Source: Cristatella mucedo (lineage: Eukaryota > Bryozoa > Phylactolaemata > Cristatellidae). Taken from it: a stretch of 64,000 nt of DNA. Of the stretch, positions 9,714 through 21,440 are shown one piece after another. Positions within the stretch are counted from its first letter, which is position 1. Every line of letters starts with the position of its first letter. The notes under the pieces are model-generated. The model was not told the DNA's origin. It was given only the letters and a program-made list of their open reading frames with translations, and ran no database searches. Location of the stretch: NCBI GenBank assembly GCA_009760855.2, contig WPIO01000111.1, positions 250,001 through 314,000 of the forward strand, given 5' to 3'. Position numbers and translations under genes: made by a program.

Positions 9714-12700
9714 CTTGGTGTGTAGTTCTGTATTAGCAACATGAAACTGCAGCCGAATATTTGAAATGCAATAGCCTACTATCTCTGTGGATTTTCACGC
9801 AAAACAATGTAGGTCGTGTAGGCAACAACTAGTGTGGCACTGAATACTGCTAACTATGAGAAACAAGATCATTAAGTCTGCTGAAATGATGTAAGGGCAT
9901 AAATAATGACAGTGGCTGCACATTTTTTGATTAAATAATCCTTAGGATCCCTCGGGCACGATAACTTACACCAAGTTCTCTTCATCTCGACAGAAAATAC
10001 AAATAAGCAAGTTACAATGTAAAAACGTAGTGTGCGACCCTTTATGTGTTAATGAGTACTGCTAAAATTTACGACCCGATGCACTTAAATATTGTAGCAT
10101 AAATTGAAATATCTATTTTCTTTATTAAAACTGAAAGTCCTATATCCTTTGCCAAAATTAATCGTCGCCAGTTATATAATGACACGTCGAAGTCAATTTG
10201 TCATTTTGCGTCGTTTATAGTGGGGTAATTATTTACCATATGAAAAAAAATGAAATCGAAAACGTGATGGATAGAAAATTCGTTTCATTTGTGTGCTTAT
10301 GCAATAAAATATGAAATAATATTTTCCAAATTTTCCGTATATCTTGGATATTTGTTATTACACTCAATAATATTATAAGTCGTTAATAACACTGTTAAGC
10401 GATTCTTACTTAGGAGTAGTTTACGTTTGCCATATTTGTATGCCTCGAAAGTGTATGCAATCTCTTCATCTTTCTCTATAAACGGTTTTGCAACTGAAAC
10501 GGTAATCATCTTGAATTATTTAAAGTACAAGGAGAAATTGTCTTGTTCGCATTGGATAGTTCACATTTCCTCGAAAGGAATATTTATTGAATCCAAAATC
10601 AACACGTACTTAATGCTTAGCAATACAAAGATGGCTAGTATAAAGGTTTCAGAAAGAACCGACATTTTAATTTTTGGCTATACTGGGAAGCGTCCTGACG
10701 AGAGCCCTAAATTTAAACCTCCACCAACTTTTCATTATGTGCCTTGGCAACAGCAGTCAATGTCAGTTACCTTTTGGAAGAGCTCTTCCTTTACTCTCTG
10801 ATTAGTCTTTCAAATAATCACTGAATTGTGTCCTAAAAATTTTCGAAATGCATTCTTGATATCGTGCACTCCACTAACCATTTGATACCAGTTCTTTGTC
10901 GGAGTTGTGAAGCACCTGGATAGATGTGAAGTTCTCTGGGGTCGGTATGTAAAGGACTTTTTATTATCGTCACCGTGAGCATCAAGGATATGGTCATCAA
11001 GAAGAATTTAGCATACCGTTAGTAATTGTTATTCATAAGTGCCTAAACAAGCTGTACACATTTTTCAGCCTTGCACTGGTATAGAAAGCTGTGAGCCACT
11101 GCAAACAATGTGCTTCGTGCAGTTTTTTCTTCGTGTCTTTTCATGCAGCTCTTTTTCTTTTTGCTTCCTAATGAGTCGGTCTAACTGTTTGACCTACCAA
11201 ATCTGTAGTCTGACTGAGAAAACTTTGACCCTTGATTGTGGCGGGTACGGAGTTGGATTTAGTAAAGCTAATCTGATCGGACTTAATCTTATCTAATCCG
11301 ATCAAGTCTTTCTACAATCTAATCTACTACTTACCCAATTTTGTCGATCAAGTTACAGTCTTTAATATTAGTTGTCAGTGCTAAGTATTATATTAAGTAA
11401 CAGCAAGATCTCTCATTAAATTGCTGAGATTTTCTGGTTTGGAAGTTTGGCTTTTTCTATCCAGCCACATTTCGTAACTGCAATATGTATCACCAATACT
11501 CTTCAAACTTTCTGACTTTCTGCTCTCTCCCAAAGAGGGCTGATACTTCTGCTAAAGAGTGGAGACGGGGATCAGAGGTGTGTGCTACCAGTGTGTTTCT
11601 CCTCAAGGCATTTTAGGCAACATAAAGGGATGCGCTCTTGAGAACAGATCATTGCTTGGAAGCGTTTAACTTCCAGAAGAAGTAATCGCTTGAGTTGAGA
11701 TCTGTCAATTGCAGCCATTTTTTCAGTAAAGAAAACTCTACGACTTTTGTATCTCTCCTATTTCAGCTTCTGAACGTTTAAAACATTTACCATAAATAAA
11801 ACAAGATATTTCGCATACAACCTAACGTTTTATGATAAATTAAATCTATTGAGCACTCATTTTTTACTTTGCCTTTAGGACTGCTCTTGTAGTTTTCTCA
11901 TGTGAAATGCCCTTCCCTGAGCATCCCTTGATTCACAGCAGATTTTCCGAAGTTTACTTTTGAGGCATCTCACATCTGTAAAGACCCTTAGCAGACTCTG
12001 CTTGTGCTATTTCTTCATAAATTGTCGAAAGACCAAGCAAATGCATCAGATGGGTGCTATCGAGCGCATGTTACCATGCCAATCAAACGTAGCTTTGTAA
12101 TATTTACACATTCACAAACACAATAAGCTAAATGTTCACATAAGGCAACTTTACTGTTAAGATTATTTACACCTGCGTAGATGTAAATAATGAGTATTAT
12201 AGCATTATGTTTTGCTAATCCTAGCTAATTCGGGTATCCTAGCTGGTACTACGAGTGCCATATGTGCCGGCAGTGACGATTGCCAGTATGATTCTTTTAC
12301 CTCCATACAAATAAGGCCGTTAAATCAGCAAATATTTATTTGTTATCACGAACCACACAGCCTCAGTGTGCCTTTTAAAACATTTGTCAATTTAAAAATA
12401 ATCCTTTTAAATATTGCGTTTTTAAAGAACATTTGCTTATTTCAGATCAGTTTAAGCACAATGTTTATCGAAAAACACGCTTTTATTTAAAGCAAAACTA
12501 GACGTCAGTTACCTAGCGTGGCAAATTTCAATGCCAGATTACAATCTAGCCCCGACTGAGCTATTTAAGAAATCACAAGATAAAAACTTCGTCACTGCTT
12601 TATAAAACCTTGCAATGTCCATGGACTAAGACAAAGGGTCTGCCTACTTGATTTATGCTAATCTGTTCTCTTCGATTAATTTCCTGCCGATTCTTACAGG

Positions 12701-12917
12701 CTTTATATAGGATGCTATTAGGCCAAAATAAATTCGTCTGCCGGTTCAACTTGATTATAAAAGACACAGCAGAAATTGAAGAAATATTGGCTCTTGGTTT
12801 TTAAATGCTTACCTTGTGTGAAGAAGACAATTATTATTACCACTTTTCTTCGGTAATATAATTAATAATCATATCTTTAATGCATAAATACAATAAATTG
12901 CAAATTAAAAATAATAA
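9714..12917. other. AT-rich intron or intergenic sequence
   Basis: Low-GC sequence with several short open frames. A minus-strand frame at 10297-10509 (70 codons, Lys/Glu/Tyr-rich) and a plus-strand frame at 10427-10801 overlap each other, and neither shows a recognisable domain. A minus-strand 34-codon frame near 10560-10665 has a hydrophobic stretch like a signal peptide but no supporting context. No signal-peptide exon for the downstream F-lectin gene could be identified with confidence. Confidence 0.45.
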
Positions 12918-13068
12918 TCACTTCGAAACGGGACACCTAGATTTCGAGCTATTGCAGCAGAAGGTATGCTGGCTGAACCAATTTTGAGTGTCAGCCTTCC
13001 TAATTTTAGAATCACACTTGGTTTTCCCATAAGTAACAAGTTAGTTGTATCATCGTTTAGTTAAATAA
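12918..13068 (-). mobile_element. LINE family B fragment
   Basis: On the minus strand the sequence matches the family B segment from 'NDDTTN' through the MGKP-, LKIGSAS- and SARNLGV-equivalents. Both ends are truncated and it is heavily mutated. Confidence 0.7.
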
Positions 13069-13767
13069 GTACTAATAGATGGAGTGTCCAAAAGTAAATG
13101 TGCCAAGCACCCTATATCTTGCAAATGGAATGTTAGACCTTTGGATCATTAAATAACTCGTAACGATACGTAAAAGCTGGATTAGTCTTTCAAAACCTTG
13201 CTCAAACAAAACATTAAATACATACCAGCACCCTAACTGTTAATTTTAGAAAACATGTCATGCTACATCAGCCAGAATATGGCAGCTTTCAAAATATAAG
13301 CTGTTGCTGAATTATAACTGTTAGGATGCAGGTTCGTCAATGCCTAGGGTTGAGACGGAAATATAAGGTCAACTAAAGGTAAACAATTTGAAAGATTGTC
13401 AGTTACGTTGATGTATTTCAGCCACAGAACTTGAAAGTTGTACAGCTTTTCTTGAATAGGATTTCAAGAGAATAATCTCAACCCACCCGTTATTATGAGC
13501 TACTGTAAGTAAACGCCAGATATCTTTGCTCCTAGTTTATGCTGTAATCAAAGGAAGTCTTCAATTCATGTTATGACTAAGGGAATAGCGAGATATGCTT
13601 GATATTAAAAACAAATTCCAAGATTTTTAGCTGATTTTTACGACTGGTTCCCACTCTTTCATTCTCGATGAGCTAATGTAGACTGACAGTGACTTGGATA
13701 TAATGCTTAGGATATATGCACTCCTTTATATTTAGTTTAATGCATGGACACGGATTTCTTTTACCAG

Positions 13768-14013
13768 GTAATATTGCTTTTAGTAAGTCTGCTAGCCAGT
13801 CGTCTACTTATGTTCATCAACCACCTAATAGTGCTGCCATGGAGGCAAAACTAGCAGTGGATGGAGAAGTACCATCAAGTGATGGAGATACTTCTTGCTC
13901 CACGACAGAACCGTATCGTTATGGTGAAAACTCTTGGTGGAGCGTCATCTTAGACAACAGTAAATCTTTCGTCATTGACAGCATACAGATTACAAATCGA
14001 CATGGGGAATGGG
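13768..14013 (+). CDS. F-type lectin domain, first exon (copy a)
   Basis: An acceptor with a good pyrimidine tract (TTTCTTTTACCAG) and a donor (GGG|GTAAGT) bound a 246-base exon, phase 1 at both ends. It reads NIAFSKSASQSSTY near the start, then LAVDGEVPSSDGDTSCSTT, then ENSWWSVILDNSKSF and SIQITNRHGEWG. This matches the N-terminal half of the fucolectin/F5-8C-like fold (N-A..A.QSSTY, AVDG, WW.V.L, ITNR). The family's fucose-binding pattern (His in the SCTHT-like strand, then Arg-x-Asp-x4-Arg/Lys) is not kept: Ser-Thr replaces His and Gly replaces Asp. The frame is also open upstream from an ATG at 13716, but the acceptor and the family start make the exon reading better. Confidence 0.85.
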
Positions 14014-14863
14014 GTAAGTTGCGATTTCGGTACAGTTTCATGGTGATTTCGAGCACTGCCGATGTCATTCTAATAGATAATTCGCTAGAATACAGGCTGC
14101 CGGATCGACACTCGGGGCTATAGGACTTAACTATCTGCTTACCATTAGATAGTCGCTGCATTCAGATACAGCTGACACTATATATCTTTTTTAAATGTAA
14201 AACAGCAGAATTATTTGATAGGTTTGATTTTCTATTCAGCGATTCCAGTACTTCCCATGCGAGTTATATTTAAGAAAAGAACATGGAGTCGTCTTAATAA
14301 TATAATAATATTAATAATGAACTTTATAAAGCAAATCACATAACTCAGTCACTTTCTAGGCGTTTTGCATTTGTTGCAAAGGGAAATGTTAACCAGCTTT
14401 TGGCATGCTGGCTGGTCAATGCCTAGGGTTGAGACGGAACTAAAAGGTCAACCACAGGTAAACAATTTGAAATATTGTCAGTTATGTTGATTATGTTGAT
14501 TGTATTTTAGCCTCAGAACTCTAAAGGGCTGCCGCTATTCTTAAATAGGATTTAAAGAAAATAATCTCAACCCACCCCTGATTAAGACCTAATACGAGTA
14601 CACGCCAGATATAGCTACTCCTGGTTTAAGCTGTAATCAAAGGAAGTCTTTAATTCATGATATGGCTAATTAAAGAGAGAGACATCCCCAATATTGAAGA
14701 ACAATTCTAAGATTTGGAGCATATTTTTGGGAGTAGTTTGCACTCTTTCATTCTCGATGAGCCGATATAGACTCGTGGTTACTATGTACTTGGATATAAT
14801 GCTTAGGATATATGAGCTCCCCTATATCTAAGTTGATGCACAGACGCGGATTTCTTTCACCAG

Positions 14864-15124
14864 GCAATATTGCTTTTAATAAGTCTGCTAACCAGTCGTC
14901 CACTTATATTCATGATCCACCTGGTAGTGCTGCCATGGAGGCAAAACTAGCAGTAGATGGCGATGTACCGTCATCTGGTGAAGATACTTCTTGTTCCACC
15001 ACACAACCGGAGTACAGGCAACGGGGTCGTAATCATGAAAACTCTTGGTGGAGCGTCATCTTGGACAAAAGTAAATATTTCTTCATCGATAGTATAACGA
15101 TTACAAATCGACAAGGGAAATGGT
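14864..15124 (+). CDS. F-type lectin domain, first exon (copy b)
   Basis: A paralogous exon 1.1 kb downstream of copy a, with its own acceptor (TTTCTTTCACCAG) and donor (TGGT|GTAAGT). It is 261 bases, phase 1 at both ends, with no stop. It reads NIAFNKSANQSSTYIHDPPG, LAVDGDVPSSGEDTSCSTT, ENSWWSVILDKSKYF and SITITNRQGKW. It carries an insertion of charged/aromatic residues (EYRQRGRNHE) relative to copy a. Conserved splice sites and open frame in both copies argue that both were kept by selection for some time. The fucose-binding Asp is also absent here. Confidence 0.83.
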
Positions 15125-15300
15125 GTAAGTTACGATTTCGGGAGAGTGTCATGGTGATTTCGAGCACTGTTGATGCCATAGCAATACATAATTCGCTAGA
15201 ATACAGGCTGCCAGTTCGACACTCGGGGTTATAAGAATTGACTATCTCACTCTCAGATAATCGATGCATTCAGATACAGCTGGAACTCTACAGCTTGTCT

Positions 15301-16345
15301 AAAAATGAAACTGCAGAATTATTTGATAGGTTTGATTTGCTATGTAACTATTCAATAACTTGCCAAGCGATTTGAATTTTACGATATGGGCATGGAGTCG
15401 TGTTAAGGTTATAATTATGATGCATAATGCAGTATTATTACTAGCAATTAAAATGCGAGCTGCATTTCAGTATATAATTGGTTGAGTAATTTTGTTTTTT
15501 CGTTGACTCTGTACTATACATTCTGTAAATATCTAGTTACACTCAATTTCTCCTGCTTATTCCAGGATCCAAAGCTTACACCAGTCACATGCTAATTTGC
15601 CAGTTTATCATATTCCATGAGTTATTAATCCTATCTGTGGAATTTACTAATACTTTGTATTTTTCAGGATAATTTCAATTATATATGATCACAGATTATA
15701 TCCTAAAAAATTTTACAGCTTGGAATTTAAAAAGAGGTGCACAACTCATGCCTAGGAAAAATATCTTCATCTTCGAACGTTTTTTGGTAATTAATTTGCA
15801 ATGCTTCTGTTCTATAAAGAAGATTATGACTGCTTAATCAGTTACTAACGTGGCATCTATAGATTTAAATTGTTAGTACCAGTGATGTGTCTGTAAGCTT
15901 CACATACAAAGTTTATACGAAATGATATCAATTAGAGATTTTAAAAGATAATTACTTGTACTATTTGTGTTACAATCTTTCCTGGCTTGCTTTCGTCAAG
16001 CATTATTTTATTTGGTTCAGATTCCCACAACAGCACGACCAAGATTGTAGCGTTTGACACAGCGCTCACAATGGTTGACATATTAAAGACTTCAAATTTT
16101 ATACAGTGGCTCTATGTAAAAATTATTTACATTAGCAGGTTGAAAGGGAGCCTTTAATAGATCCACAGGCAGTAGCCTGCAAGCAGGCTTTCAAAAGAGG
16201 AATCGCACGGAAGGGAAAATTTATTTTGCAATGAACAGGGGCATTTTTTAATCAAATGATCAAGTGACGTCCATTTTGGCCAGTTATAGGCTTAAAGTGC
16301 ACCGGATCTGCAGTCACAAGAGTATCTGCCAGCCTCTATCATCAT
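15301..16345. other. AT-rich intron sequence
   Basis: Lies between the first and second F-lectin exons. No exon, tRNA-like box or transposon recognised. Confidence 0.5.
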
Positions 16346-16349
16346 TTTA

Positions 16350-17280
16350 ATTGCTAAGATACTGGGTAGCCCAGGGGTCTGTGCTCGGTCCTCTTCTTTT
16401 GACAAGTTATGATTTCCCTATTGATTAATGAATCGCCAAGCACTATTTAGACTTATTTACTTATGCTGATGATGCACAACTGTTCACATTTAGGTGACTT
16501 GTTTCAAAGTGACCTTTCATTGAACAACAACATCAGCTCAACAGTCAAGTCTGCATACTTTCAGCAACATAACATTGCTAAAAATAGTTTTCTTTTCATA
16601 GGGATAAACATCAAAATTAGGCCATTTATTTGTGACATCCCGTCTTGACTTCTGTAACTCACTGCTTGCTGGTCTACCGGCATGGGCAATCGGGAACTAA
16701 CTGCTTGTGCCCAACACTGCAGCTAAGCTTGTCTGTCGTGAGCCTCACAGTTGCCACATCGCTCCATTTATAGCCGACCTCCACTGGCTCCCAGTCGAAC
16801 AATGCACGGACCTCCAGGTTTTCTCCCTCACTTTCAGGTCCCTTCATTTTTTGACTCCGTACTACCTATCAGATCTACTCCCCCATCAGACTATGCATCG
16901 CACCACCTGTGTTTCACAATCAAATTGTCTACCTATACTTCGTACAAACCTCAAATCCGTTGGAGACCGTGTCTTTACTTTGTCTGCTCCAAAATCCCGG
17001 AACTCACTCCTGACTTCCGTCATGAAATATTCTGATTTGACCGCATCTAAAAAGTAACTTAACACACATCTGTTTATCACATCATTCAGTGGGTCCCTGT
17101 GATTCGTTGTGTAGCTGCATATGCTTACTGACACTGTGCATGCTACCATGACGATGCTTACATGCTGACCCTGTCCATGTCATCATCAACCATGTAATTC
17201 TTGCTTTTATTGGGCATACTACCACTAGCCATTCGATCGTGCTTTGTTTCCAGTAAAAGTAAAGTTCGTCGAAGAAGACT
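16350..17280 (+). mobile_element. LINE family B copy with internal deletion
   Basis: Opens with a [10 protein letters not shown]-equivalent ([10 protein letters not shown]), loses most of the palm region, then continues from 'LFQSDLSLNNNISSTVKSAY' to the C-terminal region (LHWLPVEQCTDLQVFSLTFR) and the 3' UTR. The tail runs straight into a TA microsatellite. It lies in the intron between F-lectin exons 1 and 2. Confidence 0.85.
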
Positions 17281-17286
17281 GATAGA

Positions 17287-17288
<2 letters not shown>

Positions 17289-17368
<80 letters not shown>
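17289..17368. repeat. (TA)n microsatellite
   Basis: About 80 bases of TA dinucleotides directly after a LINE family B 3' end. It was perhaps seeded by the AT-rich LINE tail. Confidence 0.97.
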
Positions 17369-17370
<2 letters not shown>

Positions 17371-17640
17371 AGCATACATATATCTATATAGAGATAGAGA
17401 TAGATATAGAGTTAGCGATATATAGAGAAAGAGATGGAGATGGAGATGGAGACGTAGACGGAGATGGAGACGGAGACGGTGACGAGAAGGAGACGGAGTC
17501 GGAGATAGAGACGGAGACGGAGACGGAGGTGGAGGTAGAGACGGAGACGGAGACGGGGAAGGCGACGGAGACGGAGACGGTGACGGAGATGGAAACGGTG
17601 ACGGAGACGGAAACGGAGACGGGACAGAGACGGAGAGATA
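17369..17640. repeat. GAGATA/GAGACG hexamer minisatellite
   Basis: Purine-rich array grading from GATATAGA-like units into repeated GAGACG, with GAGATG and GTGACG variants. The reverse-strand Pro-Ser repeat frame comes from this hexamer and is not a gene. Confidence 0.93.
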
Positions 17641-17930
17641 GAGCAGCCAGTCATCGTTAGGCACTCAGCAGCTGCTGAGCTCGCCTCTCTATGAGAGGAG
17701 CTCAAGAGAAGCCATATTGATTGAGGGAGAGAGGGGACAAGAGAGAAGATAGATAACAGAGACAGATAGAGATAGAAGTAAAGAGACAGATATAGAGAGT
17801 AAGAAAATTGAGAGATAGAGATAGAAAAAGCGAGTGGGAGGGAGAGCTACAGATGTAGATAAATATATCAACATATTGCTAGATCAATAGATGGGCAGGG
17901 AGAGAAATCGATCATCGTTAGATCGATACT
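17641..17930. repeat. GA-rich tract with palindromes
   Basis: Contains a perfect 16-base palindrome (CTCAGCAGCTGCTGAG, 17664-17679) and next to it an imperfect hairpin (GAGCTCGCCTCTC / GAGAGGAGCTC, 17677-17703). Purine-rich imperfect GATAGA repeats follow up to the start of a LINE family A copy. Confidence 0.75.
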
Positions 17931-17934
17931 TAAA

Positions 17935-19490
17935 AAGCCAGGATTAGACGGAGAGGTCCTTGCAAACTATCGCTCAGTTTTTTACTTTCTTGCGGGTCAA
18001 AGATTCTTGTAGGAAGAAGCAATTTTAGCGAAGCAGCTGGTTGCACCTATTGAAACTAATGAAATGTCAGAAACGTTTCATTATCGGGGTTGAAGAGGCA
18101 GGGCTACACTGAAACTGCTCTCCTCCAACTTAACAACGTCATGCTATGTGGAAACGACGAAAGAAATATCACTTCCGTACCACTGCTATATCTCTCAGCT
18201 GCCTTCGACACCATTAATCACGAAGCCCTACAGGAGCTATTAATAAGAACGACCGGTCTAGAAGACGAGGCACTGGCATAACTTAAGTGAAACTTGTCCG
18301 ATCTCGTTTAATCTATGTCGTTTGGGGGTCAGGTTTACACAAGACGGGTCACGTGTGGAGTCCCTCTAGGGTCCGTCCTTAGTCCCTTGCTGTTCTCCAT
18401 TTATACTCAACCTATGAAAAAAGTGATAAAGGTGGTTGGAATAGGATATCACTTTTATGCTGAAGATAATCAGCTGTATCTGTAATTCAAACCGTCGTTA
18501 TGTGCTGCACCAACTGTTATACTTAATCAGCACTTTGCCGAAATTTGATCCTGGATGTCTTAAAACTAAATGGCAATGCAGCCAAACTGCTGCTCATTAT
18601 ACACACTAAACATGAGGCTGAATTAAAAGGCTTTGCTCTTATAATAAGTGTTGCTGTTGTACGACCATTACCATGTGCTCGAAATTTAGGTGTCGTTTCA
18701 GACAGCTGCGTAAATTTTAAAAGCTTCATTTGGAAGTTTGCTTCTATAGCTAGCCATCGTGTCCGATACCCATCTTAAATTTGGAGCTGTCTCTAACAGC
18801 GGCTTGCCGAAAATTTAATTAGCTCTTAGCTCTGTAGTGGTTTACTCATTATAATTCTCTTTGGACTGGGCTACCAAAAAAGAACTAGGGCACTGCAGCT
18901 GGCTATGAATACGGCTGCGAGGCTATTTTTTAAGTCCCAGAGGTTTAACTACGTGTCTCCTTTGCTACGAAAAGCTAGGGTGGTTGCCGGTTGATCAAAA
19001 CTCACAACGAGCAAAGTTCTTATGCTGACCCACGAGGCCCGCCGCAGCTTGACTTCTTCATACCTAGCTGAACGGCTGGCAAAGTTTCAGCGTCCTCGTG
19101 CCCTTAGGTCCTATGGACAACAGATTAGCTGTTCCATTCCTCTGCTTAAAGAACGTTGGCAACAGCAGCTTTAGCCCAACAGTTCCTAGAATGGGGAAGT
19201 CGCTTCCACAATTCTTATGCAAAGACAACTACTCTCCTGCTGCCGATTATGAATCATCCTTGATAGTGGTCCTGAGTTGCTACTTCAAAGGCACTCACTA
19301 CCTGAACTGCAACCGTGACTTAGCTATGCTGCCCACTCTCTCGTGGTTGTGTGAGATGAAGTACGCTGGCAAGCGATTGAGTGTCAAAACTGCTTTGGTT
19401 GTGAATGAGCTATACAAATCTCTCTTGGATAACACCCACACATTTTTGATGGCTTTGTGGAGTTACAAACAGAGATACATAAATTTACGT

Positions 19491-19492
<2 letters not shown>
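17935..19492 (+). mobile_element. LINE family A copy, long but multiply broken
   Basis: Begins in the linker before the reverse transcriptase (KKPGLDGEVLANYR-equivalent). It then has an LDLSAAFDTIDH-equivalent with the catalytic Asp kept (SAAFDTINH), a GVPLGSVLSP-type loop, YADDTQ degraded to YAEDNQ, and the C-terminal region to 3' UTR at about 19480. Many frameshifts and stops. It is followed at once by a GA array. It lies in the F-lectin intron. Confidence 0.88.

Positions 19493-19496
<4 letters not shown>

Positions 19497-19533
<37 letters not shown>
19497..19533. repeat. (GA)n microsatellite at LINE A 3' end
   Basis: Short GA run directly downstream of the family A 3' end, replacing the usual ACATT-type tail. 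Confidence 0.95.
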
Positions 19534-19538
<5 letters not shown>

Positions 19539-19539
19539 T

Positions 19540-20808
19540 AAGAAAAAGAGAGTTATACTTTGCATGAATGAAAAAGCCTGTTTATTTGCATAGGCAGACA
19601 AACCGGCTAGAAGTTGCAAAGGAAGTCACGGGTGTAGGCCATAGATGCATTGACTAGCTTTGCTGCAATCTAGAAGTCCAAGTAAGGCCTCGTGCTAGCA
19701 ATGTTAAATAGTTGCAGGCAGACCTGACTTATGGCGTCTTATAGCAGCTTACGGCATCATCCATTGGTGAGCTTTTTTTGTGATTGGGCTTATTGATTGG
19801 GTGCTGTAATTAGGGGAGGTACAGAGTGAGCAAACTCTGAAGACTAAGCGTACCAGTCCTAAGGAGAAGTTAGTTTTTCATTAAAGTAAATTCTGTCGTG
19901 TTATTTAAGAAGTTAATAGATTCCTTAGTGAAAATGTTGACTGTATGATAACCTCTTGCAATAATAAGGGGTGACAAATAAATAGCCTTTAAACAAGTTA
20001 AGAGTTATCTCTTTTATAGTAAAACTGCAATATAAGATTTTGTTGCAATCAGCTGTTTTGTAGAAGCTTGTATGAACCAGAATGCATTGAAAGCCCATTA
20101 CTATGCAGATATTTAGCTGTTGTTTTCGAGAAATAAAAATTGGATTGCTTCTAAGCGTAGTAAATATTGTGATGCAAATTTCAAAATGAAAAATTCACTG
20201 TTCCTAAACAGGAGAAATAAATTTATAGAATAGTAAGATACTTGTGTTCGATAGCTAGAATTAATGTTTGACGATGCAATTAGAAAAACTATATTGAATC
20301 GGCCTAGATCGGCAGAAACAAAAATTATACATATAATTATATATTATATTATATTAATATATTATACATATATTATACATATTCATATAGCACAAATATA
20401 TACATACTGTTCTTTTATTGAGGCACAGTTGCCGTTTCAGATCCCAGAGTTTACTCCAGCCATTCTCTCAATGCGGCTAGATTATATATGGTCACGAAAG
20501 CTCTCTAATGAGAAGAAAAGTTATCACTCATGTTGAAACTATCGACGCTTTGCTGTGAATCTACAATAACAGCTCGGAAACGTTGAGATAATGCACTTAC
20601 CTCATACATACAACGTATATAAATATTTTTTTGAATGCCTACAATTAGTTAGATTTATTGCTATTTGTGTGAAGGTTACTTAGCAGGCTTAAAAGTACAT
20701 AAATCATCCCAAAGTATGATTATAATAATTAAATTGGTATTTACAACCATGGTTGTTACAATAGAAAATAAGATTATGAATTAATTAAAATGAAATTATC
20801 CACCGTAG
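19540..20808. other. AT-rich intron sequence
   Basis: Includes a TATAAT-like low-complexity block at about 20325-20390. No exon or transposon recognised before the F-lectin second exon. Confidence 0.5.
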
Positions 20809-21057
20809 CCAAAAGACTCAGGAATTTTACAATATTACTGGGAAACAATACAAGCGATAGTCTGCCAATCATTGGAAACCCAGCGGAAACTTGGTCAAAA
20901 TGTTCTTACCAGATTGAAGAGCCAGCACATATAAGTAATTACAGATGCCAACAGTCAACCGTTGCTCGACGAGTATCAATTTTTCGCCAGCCTCCGTACA
21001 AGTGGGACAGTGTACTCACGTTGTGCGAAGTTTTGGTGCATGGATATGAATATGCAG
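20809..21057 (+). CDS. F-type lectin domain, second exon
   Basis: A 249-base exon, phase 1 at both ends, with acceptor CACCGTAG and donor GCAG|GTACTT. It reads KRLRNFTILLGNNTSDSLP, NPAETWSKCSYQIEEPAHI, NYRCQQSTVARRVSIFRQPP and LTLCEVLVHGYEYA. This is the C-terminal half of the F-lectin fold: ERL..FTV..G, two Cys, a strand ending in LTLCEVEV.G. Joined to either first exon in phase it gives the expected NR..(G/K)W(A/S)KRLRNFT transition. The acceptor's pyrimidine tract is weak. The two first exons share this single visible second exon. Confidence 0.85.
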
Positions 21058-21440
21058 GTACTTTTGTGCAAATCTATTCTGCATGTGAGCTCTGTTGTAG
21101 ATAGTATTAGTGTTTATACTAAAATAGTAATCACAGCAACAGGTCGCTCTCTATCCTGGTGCTTTAAAACTTTCTGTTTGACAATTAATAGCCACGAGTC
21201 CATATATGCACGTTAATACATTCTAAAAATTAGCTTAAGAGAATGACACGTTTAACTACCCTCAGATGGTGAATAGCAGGCTTCTTTTTAATTTTATAAA
21301 TGTCTCAGTCGTTAACTAAAACCAACATACAAAATAGAAATTCTTCTCTTGGCAGCTTTTTGGTTCGGAGAGAAGGTTGTGAACTGTGGTTATGAATTAA
21401 GTGTGTACAGCTATATAATTATCCTGTTTCCAATATCGAG
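21058..21440. other. Intron sequence after F-lectin exon 2
   Basis: No further exon recognised. The EGF exon expected after an F-lectin domain is not visible here. Confidence 0.5.

Larger units (their letters stand above)
13331..15300 (+). repeat. Tandem duplication of about 1.1 kb carrying an F-lectin exon
   Basis: Two adjacent copies share intron sequence and exon. The motif 'TCAATGCCTAGGGTTGAGAC' occurs at about 13338 and about 14417, and matching blocks continue through the exons to about 14200 and about 15300. The offset grows from 1079 to 1111 bases through small indels, including extra codons inside the second exon. The duplicated unit contains the upstream intron, one exon and part of the downstream intron. 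Confidence 0.9.

Noticed and set aside
10297-10801. Protein-coding exons on either strand
   Set aside because: Overlapping open frames in AT-rich DNA, no domain recognised, no convincing splice sites.
13716-13767. ATG at 13716 as the true start of the F-lectin protein
   Set aside because: The stretch to 13767 looks like intron end with a pyrimidine tract and AG, and the domain family begins at NIAFSK; no signal peptide is formed from 13716.
17287-17705. Pro-Ser and Tyr-Ile repeat frames on the minus strand
   Set aside because: Artefacts of the hexamer and TA arrays.
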